A DNA stretch of 64,000 nucleotides, from NCBI RefSeq assembly GCF_002332425.1, contig NZ_NRGS01000017.1, forward strand, positions 116,784 through 180,783, written 5' to 3'. The DNA comes from Brachybacterium alimentarium. GTDB taxonomy: Bacteria > Actinomycetota > Actinomycetes > Actinomycetales > Dermabacteraceae. The translations under genes and the position numbers were made by a program. Under the pieces are notes generated by a model. That model had not been told where the DNA came from, made no database searches, and saw only the letters and a list, made by a program, of their open reading frames with translations. Of this stretch, positions 8,705 to 19,173 are shown in pieces (within the stretch, counting starts at the first letter, position 1; each line of letters starts with the position of its first letter).

Positions 8705-9994
8705 TCAGGGCATCGGCACGGCGTGGAACACCGCGTCGATGATCTGTTCGGGCTTGATGCCGCCGGCCAGGGCGTCGAAGGTGAGCACGAGGCGGTGCCG
8801 CAGCACGCCATAGCGCATCGCCCGCACGTCATCGGGGGTGACGTAGTCGCGCCCGTGGAGCAGCGCATGCGCCTGTCCCACCCGCATCAGCGCCAGGGAC
8901 CCTCGCGGGCTGGCGCCGACGCGCACGGACTGGGTGAGATTCGGGACCGGGCGGGGCCCCGAACCGCGGGTGGTGAACACCAGATCGATGATGTAGCGCT
9001 TGACGGCAGGGTCGACGTAGACCGCGTCCACCATCTCCTGCAGGAAGCGGACGTCCTCGAGGTCCACGGTGCCCACGGCCTCGCGCGGCCCGGTGAGGCT
9101 GCCCGATGTGGAGCGGTCGAGGATCTCGTGCTCCTCGCCGGGACGGGGGTACGTGAGGATCTCCTTCATGAGGAAGCGGTCCATCTGCGCCTCGGGGAGG
9201 ACGTACGTGCCCTCCTCCTCGATCGGGTTCTGGGTGGCGAGCACCATGAACGGATCGGGCAGGCGGTACACCTCGCCGCCGATGGAGGTCTGGCGCTCCT
9301 GCATCGCCTCGAGCATCGCCGACTGCGTCTTGGCGCTGGAGCGGTTGATCTCGTCCAGCAGCACCACGTTGGCGTGCACCGGGCCCAGCTGGGTGGTGAA
9401 GGTGCTCGAGCCGTAGTTGAAGATCTGGGTGCCGATGATGTCGTTCGGCATGAGGTCCGGGGTGCACTGGATGCGTGCGAAGGAACCGGTGATCGAGGAG
9501 GCCAGCGCGCTCGCAGCGGTGGTCTTGGCGAGCCCCGGCACGGATTCCAGCAGCACGTGGCCGCCCGCGGCGAGCGCCGCCACCAGGGTGAGGCGCAGGT
9601 TCTCCTGGCCCACCACCCGGGACTGGAACACCTGGGAGATGGTGCCGATGATGGATCCGGTGCGCTCGAGGTCCGCCGGCGGGATCGCGGCCGACGACGG
9701 GGCGAAATCCCCGGAGCGACGGGGCGCCGCACCCTGCGCGGCAGTGCCCTGGGGCACGCCGCCCTGGGGCACAGCGCCCTGGGCGACGGGGCCCTGGGTG
9801 ACCGGACCCTGGGTGGCCGGGCCCTGAGCAACGGCGTCCGGAGCGCCGTGTCCCGGGGCCCTGCGGCCGCCCGGCTGGTGCTCCTGGTGCTGGGGATGCT
9901 GCGGTCGCTGCTGGTGCTGCGGGCTCAGCTGGCCCTGCCCGTGCGGCTGGCTCTGCCCGCCCTGGTGGCCGGGCTGGCTGGCTGGAATGCTCAT
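8705..9994 (-). CDS. MoxR-family AAA+ ATPase with Gln/Gly/Pro-repeat N-terminus
   Basis: 429 residues. The AAA+ core starts near 112: Walker A is SVPGLAKT (151-158, the usual MoxR variant with Ala before Lys), Walker B LLDEINR, sensor motif ATQNPIEEEGTYVLPEAQMDRF. MoxR ATPases act as chaperone-like remodelers for VWA proteins. The first 100 residues are low complexity, with His/Gln tracts followed by a five-residue Gln-Gly repeat. ATG at 9994 has GGGGAG nine bases upstream; an in-frame start farther out would add an unconserved Arg-rich stretch. First gene of the seven-gene operon running to the cysteine desulfurase. Confidence 0.92.
   Translation of the reverse strand: MSIPASQPGHQGGQSQPHGQGQLSPQHQQRPQHPQHQEHQPGGRRAPGHGAPDAVAQGPATQGPVTQGPVAQGAVPQGGVPQGTAAQGAAPRRSGDFAPSSAAIPPADLERTGSIIGTISQVFQSRVVGQENLRLTLVAALAAGGHVLLESVPGLAKTTAASALASSITGSFARIQCTPDLMPNDIIGTQIFNYGSSTFTTQLGPVHANVVLLDEINRSSAKTQSAMLEAMQERQTSIGGEVYRLPDPFMVLATQNPIEEEGTYVLPEAQMDRFLMKEILTYPRPGEEHEILDRSTSGSLTGPREAVGTVDLEDVRFLQEMVDAVYVDPAVKRYIIDLVFTTRGSGPRPVPNLTQSVRVGASPRGSLALMRVGQAHALLHGRDYVTPDDVRAMRYGVLRHRLVLTFDALAGGIKPEQIIDAVFHAVPMP
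9746..9835. repeat. Six 15-bp tandem repeats in the moxR 5' region
   Basis: Six adjacent 15-bp units beginning GCCCTGG (plus strand) at 9746, 9761, 9776, 9791, 9806 and 9821. They encode a five-residue Gln-Gly-Pro-Val-Ala type repeat just before the AAA+ domain. Units diverge at several positions, so this is an aged repeat. Confidence 0.88.
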
Positions 9995-10129
9995 GCGCTG
10001 CTGCTCCCCGTCGTGCGTTCGACTCGTGCTGTCCTTGCGAGCAGGCTCGCGGCCCGATCTCTCCGCCCGGCCCGTGCCCTGCGGCGGCCGGCGGCCGTGA
10101 CCGGTCCTATGACTGTGCGGCGCCTGTCG

Positions 10130-10169
10130 GCCCCTCGTCGAGGGGCGTGACGGCACCGCGACGATCCTA
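10130..10169 (-). promoter_or_regulatory. Candidate moxR promoter and 5' inverted repeat
   Basis: TAGGAT (10164-10169, minus strand) fits a TANNNT -10 box. Downstream at 10130-10146 lies GCCCCTCG-A-CGAGGGGC, a perfect 8-bp-arm inverted repeat near the predicted transcript start. It could be an operator or a 5' hairpin. No -35 was convincing. Confidence 0.35.
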
Positions 10170-10224
10170 ACGGTACGGGGCCGGTCAGGGTGGGATCGTC
10201 CCCGCTCGGTGCAAGAATGCGGGC

Positions 10225-12468
<2,244 letters not shown>

Positions 12469-12519
12469 GGACCGTCACCGCGAACGTCGCAGGCGCCGAG
12501 CCGCCAGGCAGGAGAGGTC

Positions 12520-14622
12520 ATGTCCGAGACCACCGAACACCGCGAGGTTCCCGCATCGGCCTCTTTGTCGTCCGCGTCTGCTTCCGCGTCATCCCCTGCG
12601 GCGGCGTCTGAGCCCGCCGGGCTGGACGGCGGAGTGGGGCGCATCCCGATCATGGGTGTCCAGCCAGTGGTCGACGGCGGTCGCTTCCCGGCCTCCTGCG
12701 TCGACGGGGAGACGGTGAGGATCACCGCGAACGCCTTCCGCGAGGGCCACGACGCGATGGGCGTGCAGGTCGTCCTCGTGGATCCCGAGGGCCGCGAGGA
12801 ACGCGTGCCGATGGTCTCCACGAACCCGGGGCTGGACCTCTGGGAGGCCGCCGTCCGGCCCGAGACCACCGGGCACTGGTCGTTCCGGATCGAGGCCTAT
12901 TCCGCGCCGTACGACACCTGGGCCCACGCCGCCGAGGTGAAGGTCCCCGTCGGCATCGACGTCGACCTGGTGTGCGCCGAGGGCGTGCTGGTGCTGCACC
13001 GGGTGCTCACGGAGATCGCCGAGGGCGACCGTCCCGCCTCCGACGGCCCCGTCGTCACCACCGCGTTGGAGAGCCTGCGCTCCTCCGACCTTCCCGCCGC
13101 CGCCCGGGTCGCCCCGGCGCTCGCGGCGGATCTGCGCGGACTGCTCACGGAGCGTCCGCTGCGCGAAGGGGTCACCGTCTCCGGTCCGTACGAGCTGATC
13201 GTGCATCGCCGTCGTGCGCTGTACGGCTCCTGGTACGAGTTCTTCCCGCGCTCCGAGGGCGCCCATTTCGATCCCTCGACCGGATGGACCTCAGGGACCC
13301 TGCGCACTGCGGCGACTTCCCTGGACCGGATCGCCCGGATGGGCTTCGACGTCGCCTACCTCACGCCCATCCATCCGATCGGGACGACCTTCCGCAAGGG
13401 ACGCAACAACTCCCTGGACCCGCGGCCCGAGGATCCCGGCTCCCCCTACGCGATCGGCTCGGCCGACGGCGGCCACGATGCGATCCATCCCGACCTCGGG
13501 ACTCTCGAGGACTTCGACGCCTTCGTCGCCCGCGCGAAGGAGCTGGACCTCGAGGTCGCGCTCGACATCGCCCTGCAGTGCTCCCCGGACCATCCCTGGG
13601 TGCACGAGCATCCGGAATGGTTCACCGTGCGTGCGGACGGCACGATCGCCTACGCGGAGAATCCGCCCAAGAAGTATCAGGACATCTATCCCCTCAGCTT
13701 CGACACCGACTACGACGGGCTGTACGCGGCGGTGCGGGACGTGCTCGAGCACTGGGTCGCCCACGGCGTGACACTGTTCCGCGTCGACAACCCGCACACC
13801 AAGCCGGTGCGGTTCTGGGAGGAGCTGCTGGCGGAGTTCGACCGGAAGCATCCCGAGGTGATCTTCCTGGCCGAGGCGTTCACCCGGCCCACGATGATGC
13901 ACACGCTCGGCAAGGTCGGCTACCACCAGAGCTACACCTACTTCACCTGGCGCGAGAGCGCGAAGGAACTGCGCGAGTATCTCGAGGAGCTGGTCGAGTC
14001 CGCGCCGTACATGCGGCCCAGCTTCTGGCCCACCACGCATGACATCCTCACCCCGTTCATGACCAGCGGCGGCCGCCAGGCGTTCGCGCTGCGCGCCATC
14101 CTCGCCGCGACCCTGGTGCCCACCTGGGGCATCTACACCGGCTATGAACTGGTGGAGGACGTCCCGCGGCCCGGGGCCCAGGAACAGATCGACAACGAGA
14201 AGTACGAGTACAAGCCCCGCGACTTCGCCGGTGCGCTCGTCTCCGGGAAGAGCCTCGAGCCCCTGCTCACGGACCTCAACCGCATCCGGCGGGAGCATCC
14301 CGCGCTGCAGTCGCTCACCGCGATCCGCTTCCACGAGGCCGAGGACGAGCAGGTGCTGGTCTTCTCCAAGCACCTCGACGCCGAGGCCAGCGGCACCGGC
14401 TCCCCGGACACGATCCTGGTGGCCTCGGTGACCGCGCACGACCGTGACGCCGCCACCACCTTGCACCTGGACCTCGACGCTCTCGGTGTGGGCACGACCT
14501 TCGAGGTCGAGGACCTCCTGAGCGGTGAGCGCTACACCTGGGACAAGAATCCCTACGTCATCCTCAGCGCCGCCGACCGGCCCGCGCACGTCCTGCGGAT
14601 CATCCACCCCGAGGAGAGCTGA
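12520..14622 (+). CDS. glgE: Maltosyltransferase GlgE (alpha-1,4-glucan:maltose-1-phosphate)
   Basis: 700 residues. Extends alpha-1,4-glucan using maltose-1-phosphate; in mycobacteria and streptomycetes it links trehalose or ADP-glucose to glucan synthesis. The N-terminal 30 residues are Ser/Ala-rich. Then follow the N domain (IPIMGVQPVVDGGRFP, YSAPYDTWAHAAEVKVP) and the GH13_3 barrel, with KGRNNS, nucleophile D423 in LFRVDNPHTKP, acid E452 in LAEAFTRP, and a YELVED motif. The D-to-E spacing of 29 agrees with characterised GlgE. ATG preceded by GGAGAGG. Cotranscribed with glgB, one base apart. No treS, pep2 or glgM-like gene is in this window. Confidence 0.95.
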   Translation: MSETTEHREVPASASLSSASASASSPAAASEPAGLDGGVGRIPIMGVQPVVDGGRFPASCVDGETVRITANAFREGHDAMGVQVVLVDPEGREERVPMVSTNPGLDLWEAAVRPETTGHWSFRIEAYSAPYDTWAHAAEVKVPVGIDVDLVCAEGVLVLHRVLTEIAEGDRPASDGPVVTTALESLRSSDLPAAARVAPALAADLRGLLTERPLREGVTVSGPYELIVHRRRALYGSWYEFFPRSEGAHFDPSTGWTSGTLRTAATSLDRIARMGFDVAYLTPIHPIGTTFRKGRNNSLDPRPEDPGSPYAIGSADGGHDAIHPDLGTLEDFDAFVARAKELDLEVALDIALQCSPDHPWVHEHPEWFTVRADGTIAYAENPPKKYQDIYPLSFDTDYDGLYAAVRDVLEHWVAHGVTLFRVDNPHTKPVRFWEELLAEFDRKHPEVIFLAEAFTRPTMMHTLGKVGYHQSYTYFTWRESAKELREYLEELVESAPYMRPSFWPTTHDILTPFMTSGGRQAFALRAILAATLVPTWGIYTGYELVEDVPRPGAQEQIDNEKYEYKPRDFAGALVSGKSLEPLLTDLNRIRREHPALQSLTAIRFHEAEDEQVLVFSKHLDAEASGTGSPDTILVASVTAHDRDAATTLHLDLDALGVGTTFEVEDLLSGERYTWDKNPYVILSAADRPAHVLRIIHPEES

Positions 14623-14623
14623 C

Positions 14624-16828
14624 ATGGCTGACCACATCGATCCCGCCGCCCCTGCGGTGATGCCCCTGGGCGTGCACGAGCTCGGCGCCACCGCCACCGG
14701 CAGCTACCACGACCCCCACTCGGTCCTGGGGGCGCACGAGTACGAGGGCACCACCACCGTGCGCACCCTCAAGCCCCTCGCCCGCGCCGTCGAGCTGGTG
14801 CTGCCCGACGAGAGCGCCCATCCGCTCGCCCACGAGTACGACGGGATCTGGGCGCTCGCGCTCGACGAGCCACGGCTGGAGTCCTATCGCCTCCGCGTCA
14901 CCTGGGAGGAGGGCGCCGAGCCGGTCGAGCTCGAGGAGCCGTACCGCTTCGAGCCCACCGTCGGCGAGTTCGATCTCCACCTGATCCGCGAGGGCCGCCA
15001 CGAGGAGCTGTGGAGGGCGCTCGGTGCGCATGTGCGCACGCTGGACGACGTCGAGGGGACGTCCTTCGCGGTATGGGCTCCCAACGCCCGCGCCGTGCAG
15101 GTGATCGGCGCCTTCAACGGCTGGGACGGTCGCAGCCACGCGCTGCGCTCCCTGGGCGCCTCCGGGGTGTGGGAGATCTTCGTGCCCGGGATCGGGGACG
15201 GCGAGGTCTACAAGTACCGGATCCTCGGGGCCGACGGCACCTGGCGCGACAAGGCCGATCCGATGGCACGACGGGCCGAGGTGCCCCCGGCGACCGGCTC
15301 CGTCGTCACCACCAGCGAGTTCGAATGGACCGACGAGCACTGGCTCGCCCAGCGCGCCGCACAGGATCCCGTCTCGTCCCGGATGTCGATCTACGAGCTG
15401 CACCTGTCCAGCTGGCGGCCCGGCCTCACCTATCTCGAGCTGGCCACCGAACTGGTCGACTACGTCACCGACCTCGGCTTCACCCATGTGGAGTTCATGC
15501 CCCTGGCCGAGCATCCCTTCGGCGGCTCCTGGGGATACCAGGTCACCGGCTACTACGCGCCGACGTCCCGCCTGGGCTCCCCCGACGAGCTGCGCCATCT
15601 GATCGATGCGCTGCACGCCGCGAACATCGGGGTGATCCTGGACTGGGTGCCGGCCCATTTCCCCAAGGATGACTGGGCGCTGGCCCGCTTCGACGGCACC
15701 GCTCTGTACGAGCATGCCGATCCGCGTCGCGGCGAGCACCCCGACTGGGGGACGCTCGTGTTCGACACGGGTCGTCACGAGGTGCGCAACTTCCTGGTCG
15801 CCAACGCCAGCTACTGGCTCGAGGAGTTCCACGTCGACGGCCTGCGGGTGGATGCCGTCGCCTCCATGCTCTACCTCGACTACTCGCGCGAGGAGGCGCA
15901 GTGGATCCCGAACCGCCATGGCGGGCGCGAGGACCTCGAGAGCATCGCCTTCCTGCAGGAGACCACCGCGACCGCCTACAAGCGGGCCCCGGGCATCATG
16001 ATGATCGCCGAGGAGTCCACCTCGTTCCCCGGCGTCACCCGCCCCACCGATGCCGACGGCCTGGGCTTCGGCTTCAAATGGAACATGGGCTGGATGCACG
16101 ACACCCTGGAGTATCTCGGCCAGGATCCGATCAACCGCCAATACCACCATGGCGACCTGACCTTCTCGATGGTCTACCAGTACTCCGAGAACTTCGTGCT
16201 CCCCATCAGCCACGACGAGGTGGTCCACGGCAAGGGGTCGCTGCTGCGCAAGGCGCCCGGCGACGACTGGCAGCAGGCCGCTTCGCTGCGCACCTACCTC
16301 GCCCTGCAGTGGACCCACCCGGGCAAGCAGCTGCTGTTCATGGGCAGCGAATTCGCCCAGGGCACCGAGTGGTCGGAGCAGGCGGGCCTGCCCTGGTGGC
16401 TGCTGGAGTACCCGCTGCACCGCGGGACCCAGCAGCTGGTCAAGGACCTCAACGCCCTCCAGGCCGAGCTGCCCGCGCTGTACGAGGGCGATCAGGACCC
16501 CGCCGGGTTCGAGTGGCTGATCGGGGACGACGCCGAGCACAACACGATCAGCTTCGTGCGGCGCGACCGCGCCGGCGATCCGGTGGTGGTGGTCTTGAAC
16601 TTCTCGCCGCAGCCGTGGCACGACTACCGGATCCCGCTGCCCGAGGGCGGCGATTGGCTCGAGGTGCTGAACTCCGACGCTCCGGTCTACGGCGGCAGCG
16701 GGCTCGGCAACCTGGGACGGGTCCATGCCGAGGAGCTGCCGCTGCACGGTCGTGGTCATTCGGTGCGACTGACGGTGCCGCCGCTCGGCGCGGTGGTCCT
16801 CGTGCCGGCGCGACTGCGCGAGAGCTGA
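14624..16828 (+). CDS. glgB: 1,4-alpha-glucan branching enzyme GlgB
   Basis: 734 residues. Introduces alpha-1,6 branches into glycogen-like glucan. Two N-terminal CBM48-type domains (about 25-100 and 130-225), then GH13_9: catalytic D410 in DGLRVDAV, E463 in IAEEST, D531 in SHDEVVHGKGS. ATG lies one base after the glgE stop, with GGAGAG within the end of glgE as ribosome-binding site. Together with GlgX and GlgE it forms an alpha-glucan synthesis and trimming set. Confidence 0.97.
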   Translation: MADHIDPAAPAVMPLGVHELGATATGSYHDPHSVLGAHEYEGTTTVRTLKPLARAVELVLPDESAHPLAHEYDGIWALALDEPRLESYRLRVTWEEGAEPVELEEPYRFEPTVGEFDLHLIREGRHEELWRALGAHVRTLDDVEGTSFAVWAPNARAVQVIGAFNGWDGRSHALRSLGASGVWEIFVPGIGDGEVYKYRILGADGTWRDKADPMARRAEVPPATGSVVTTSEFEWTDEHWLAQRAAQDPVSSRMSIYELHLSSWRPGLTYLELATELVDYVTDLGFTHVEFMPLAEHPFGGSWGYQVTGYYAPTSRLGSPDELRHLIDALHAANIGVILDWVPAHFPKDDWALARFDGTALYEHADPRRGEHPDWGTLVFDTGRHEVRNFLVANASYWLEEFHVDGLRVDAVASMLYLDYSREEAQWIPNRHGGREDLESIAFLQETTATAYKRAPGIMMIAEESTSFPGVTRPTDADGLGFGFKWNMGWMHDTLEYLGQDPINRQYHHGDLTFSMVYQYSENFVLPISHDEVVHGKGSLLRKAPGDDWQQAASLRTYLALQWTHPGKQLLFMGSEFAQGTEWSEQAGLPWWLLEYPLHRGTQQLVKDLNALQAELPALYEGDQDPAGFEWLIGDDAEHNTISFVRRDRAGDPVVVVLNFSPQPWHDYRIPLPEGGDWLEVLNSDAPVYGGSGLGNLGRVHAEELPLHGRGHSVRLTVPPLGAVVLVPARLRES

Positions 16829-16879
16829 GTTCGACGCCTCACCGGCCCGGACACCGCGCGACCGCATAGACGGCACGGG

Positions 16880-16949
16880 CACCGCAGCTCGGGCACCGCA
16901 GCGCAGGTACCGCGGCTCGGACACCGCAGCGCAGGTAGCGCGGCTCGGG
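16880..16949. repeat. 28-bp tandem duplication after glgB
   Basis: Two 28-bp units at 16894-16921 and 16922-16949 differ at two bases (core CACCGCAGCGCAGGTA). A 14-base partial copy precedes them at 16880. Non-coding, between glgB and the TPR gene. The 270-bp gap otherwise holds only the second repeat pair at 17046. Confidence 0.85.
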
Positions 16950-17045
16950 TGGCACGGACACGGCATCAAGAGCGGGCCGGGGGCATCCCCGGTCCGCTGG
17001 CCTGTCAGCAGAGCGGATCTCCACCCGGACGGCCGCCCGCCGTCA

Positions 17046-17101
17046 GCACTGCACGATCAGGTACGCGAGATCGGCACTGCACGATCAGGCAGGCGAGATC
17101 A
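17046..17101. repeat. Second 28-bp tandem duplication, touching a stop codon
   Basis: Two 28-bp units (17046-17073 and 17074-17101; shared GCACTGCACGATCAGG) with three differences. The sequence is unrelated to the 28-bp pair 100 bp away. The second unit ends on the TGA of the minus-strand TPR/thioredoxin-like gene. Confidence 0.85.
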
Positions 17102-17992
17102 GTAGAGCAGGTTCGCCAGGCGCTTGCGGGCGGCGGGCACGCGCGGATCGGCGGGACCGGCCACCTCGAACAGCTGGAGCAGACGGTCACGGAGCTGCGC
17201 CTTCGTCTCCGCGTCGGCGCCCCGGAGGCGGTCGAGCAGACGGGTGAAGGCATCCTCGACGTGGCCGCCGAGCATGTCGAGATCGGCGACCAGGAGCTGG
17301 GCGTCGAGATCCTGCGGCCGCTGCGCGGCATCCTCGCGCACTGTGTTCGCGTCGATGCCCTGGGTGCGCTGCATGAGCGACACGGTCGCCAGGCCCGCCT
17401 TGGCCTCGGCGTCGGCCGGGGAATCGTTCAGCTGCTTCTCGTAGGCCACGACAGCTGCCTCGAGGTCACCCTTCTCGATCGCCTCGTAAGCCTCCGCGAT
17501 GAGCGGGGGCAGGGGCTCCTCGGGCGGGGCCTGCTGCTCGCTCTCCCCGGCGGCAGTGGTGTCCAGCCCCTGCTGCGTGGCGAGGTCGATCACCTGCGTC
17601 AGGAGATTGTCGACCTCTTCGTCGGGCAGCACGGACTGCACGATGGGCTGAACCTGGCCGAGGATCAGGAGCAGCAGGGTGGGCAGCTGCTGGACCCTCA
17701 GGGCGCCGGCGACGCGCTGCTGGGTGTCGGCATCGACCACCGCGAGGCGCAGAGCGCCGTTCTTCGCGTCGACCCCACGCCGCAGCGAGCTGAGGAACTG
17801 CTCGCCCTCGGGGACCCGGGCGCTGGTGACCAGCAGCAGCGTGGGGATCTGCTGCGAATCGGCGACGAGCTGCTCGAGCCCCTGCTCGGTCACCGCCACC
17901 TCATGCGCGGACGGGGTGCCGCTGGTGCTCGGGGACCCACCGGCGGGCTGCTTCAGCTCGGCGAGGTCGATGATGCCGTACGGATCGGTCAC
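17099..17992 (-). CDS. Thioredoxin-fold/TPR protein (CnoX/YbbN-like) without CXXC
   Basis: 297 residues. The thioredoxin-like domain (about 30-135) contains no cysteine at all; the position of the usual CGPC motif reads SARVPEGEQF. The cis-proline region QQLPTLLL is kept. The C-terminal part (about 160-297) has TPR-like helices (YEAIEKGDLEAAVVAYEKQL). The architecture matches CnoX/YbbN co-chaperones, which in E. coli protect proteins from oxidative aggregation. Without cysteines a redox role is unlikely, so a holdase or scaffold is the better guess. ATG at 17992 with GGAGCAC just upstream. Single gene. Confidence 0.8.
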   Translation of the reverse strand: MTDPYGIIDLAELKQPAGGSPSTSGTPSAHEVAVTEQGLEQLVADSQQIPTLLLVTSARVPEGEQFLSSLRRGVDAKNGALRLAVVDADTQQRVAGALRVQQLPTLLLLILGQVQPIVQSVLPDEEVDNLLTQVIDLATQQGLDTTAAGESEQQAPPEEPLPPLIAEAYEAIEKGDLEAAVVAYEKQLNDSPADAEAKAGLATVSLMQRTQGIDANTVREDAAQRPQDLDAQLLVADLDMLGGHVEDAFTRLLDRLRGADAETKAQLRDRLLQLFEVAGPADPRVPAARKRLANLLY

Positions 17993-18084
17993 GGAAGTGC
18001 TCCTTCGACGAGTTCGGGACTCCGACAGTCTAAGGAGTGCAGCCGCTCTGCGCTCCCAGCTCCTGCGGGTCGGCCCTCAGGGCC

Positions 18085-19173
18085 TCACGAGCCCTCGGCA
18101 CCCAGGGTGGTGAGCGTCGCGGCGATCGGCTGGATCGTGCCGCCGGCGTCCTTGGAGGGGATGTACAGCGCCACGTGGGTGCCGAACTTCCGGATGTACT
18201 CCTTGGTGAACTCCCGCTTGCCGATCACCTTGGTGTAGGGATTGTCCTCCCCGTACCGCATGGTCGCGCGGTCCTTGATGGACACCGTGCGGGAGGACAG
18301 CAGAGTGCCCATGACGATCGCGCCGCCGTCATCGGTGCGCAGGCCTGCGAACTCCTCCTCCTTGACCGCGTAGGTCTCCTTCACGGTCGCCGCCTCGTCC
18401 TTCTCGACGCCCGTGTTCAGCTCGGTGCGCTCGGTCTGGATCTGCTTGTGGCGCTCCGTCATGAACGGGTCCTCGCCGAGCAGGTCGTCGGCGTCCGCGT
18501 CCTTGCCGTCCGAGAGCACCTTGGCGTACAGCGCGAGCGCCTTGTCCGGAGTGAGCAGGAGGTCATCGGCATCCGCCGCGACCGCCTCGGAGCCGACCAG
18601 CTCGTTGGGCACGCTCGGCATCTCGATGCCGGCAGCCTGCTGAGCCCAGCCCCAGGCGGAGTAGGGGGACTTCGCGTCGGCCTGCTGGAGCGCCATGAAG
18701 AACGGCACGCCCTCCTTCGCGGAGTCCTCGACCAGCGCGATCGCCACCCGCGGGAACTCCGCGCTGACGGTCGTCATGGGGACGATCAGCGTGTCGCTGG
18801 GCGTGGTGAGGAAGTCCTTCCACTCCTCGGCCTCCTCGATCATCGCGTAGGCGGCCTTGCGGAAGTCCGCGGCGGACCCGGAGACGCGCGGCGCGAGCTT
18901 CTTGGCGTCCATTTTCTTGTCCGCGGCGACCACGGCGGCATTGACCTCGCTCACGCAGGTCTCGAACTGCTCGTGCGTGTTCACGGGCGTGGGCTCGGCC
19001 GGCTCGGGACCCTTGGGCGGTGCCGGCGGGGCCTCGGGCTCGGAGGAGCACGCGGCGAGGGCACCGGTGGCGAGCAGGGAGCCCGCACCGAGGAAGAAGC
19101 CGCGGCGGGCGACGGGTCGAGCGGTCATGAGCGTGTCCTTCCGCGCGGGGCGGCGCAGGGTCGGGCGGGTCAT
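18085..19173 (-). CDS. Uncharacterised lipoprotein with Tat-like signal
   Basis: Secreted lipoprotein of unknown function. The signal has twin arginine in ARRGFFLGAG, a hydrophobic stretch and lipobox LAAC, after which a Pro/Glu-rich linker leads to a roughly 300-residue domain I cannot assign. Start choice: ATG at 19173 overlaps the upstream gene by 4 bp (ATGA) with GAGGA before it. An ATG at 19128 has its own GGAAGGA site and gives a tidier 26-residue signal peptide. Both give the same mature protein. The conserved coupling to the preceding membrane protein suggests they act together at the membrane. Confidence 0.75.
   Translation of the reverse strand: MTRPTLRRPARKDTLMTARPVARRGFFLGAGSLLATGALAACSSEPEAPPAPPKGPEPAEPTPVNTHEQFETCVSEVNAAVVAADKKMDAKKLAPRVSGSAADFRKAAYAMIEEAEEWKDFLTTPSDTLIVPMTTVSAEFPRVAIALVEDSAKEGVPFFMALQQADAKSPYSAWGWAQQAAGIEMPSVPNELVGSEAVAADADDLLLTPDKALALYAKVLSDGKDADADDLLGEDPFMTERHKQIQTERTELNTGVEKDEAATVKETYAVKEEEFAGLRTDDGGAIVMGTLLSSRTVSIKDRATMRYGEDNPYTKVIGKREFTKEYIRKFGTHVALYIPSKDAGGTIQPIAATLTTLGAEGS

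Noticed and set aside
16880..17101. CRISPR-like 28-bp repeats
   Set aside because: Each is only a tandem doubling, the two pairs are unrelated, and there are no spacers.
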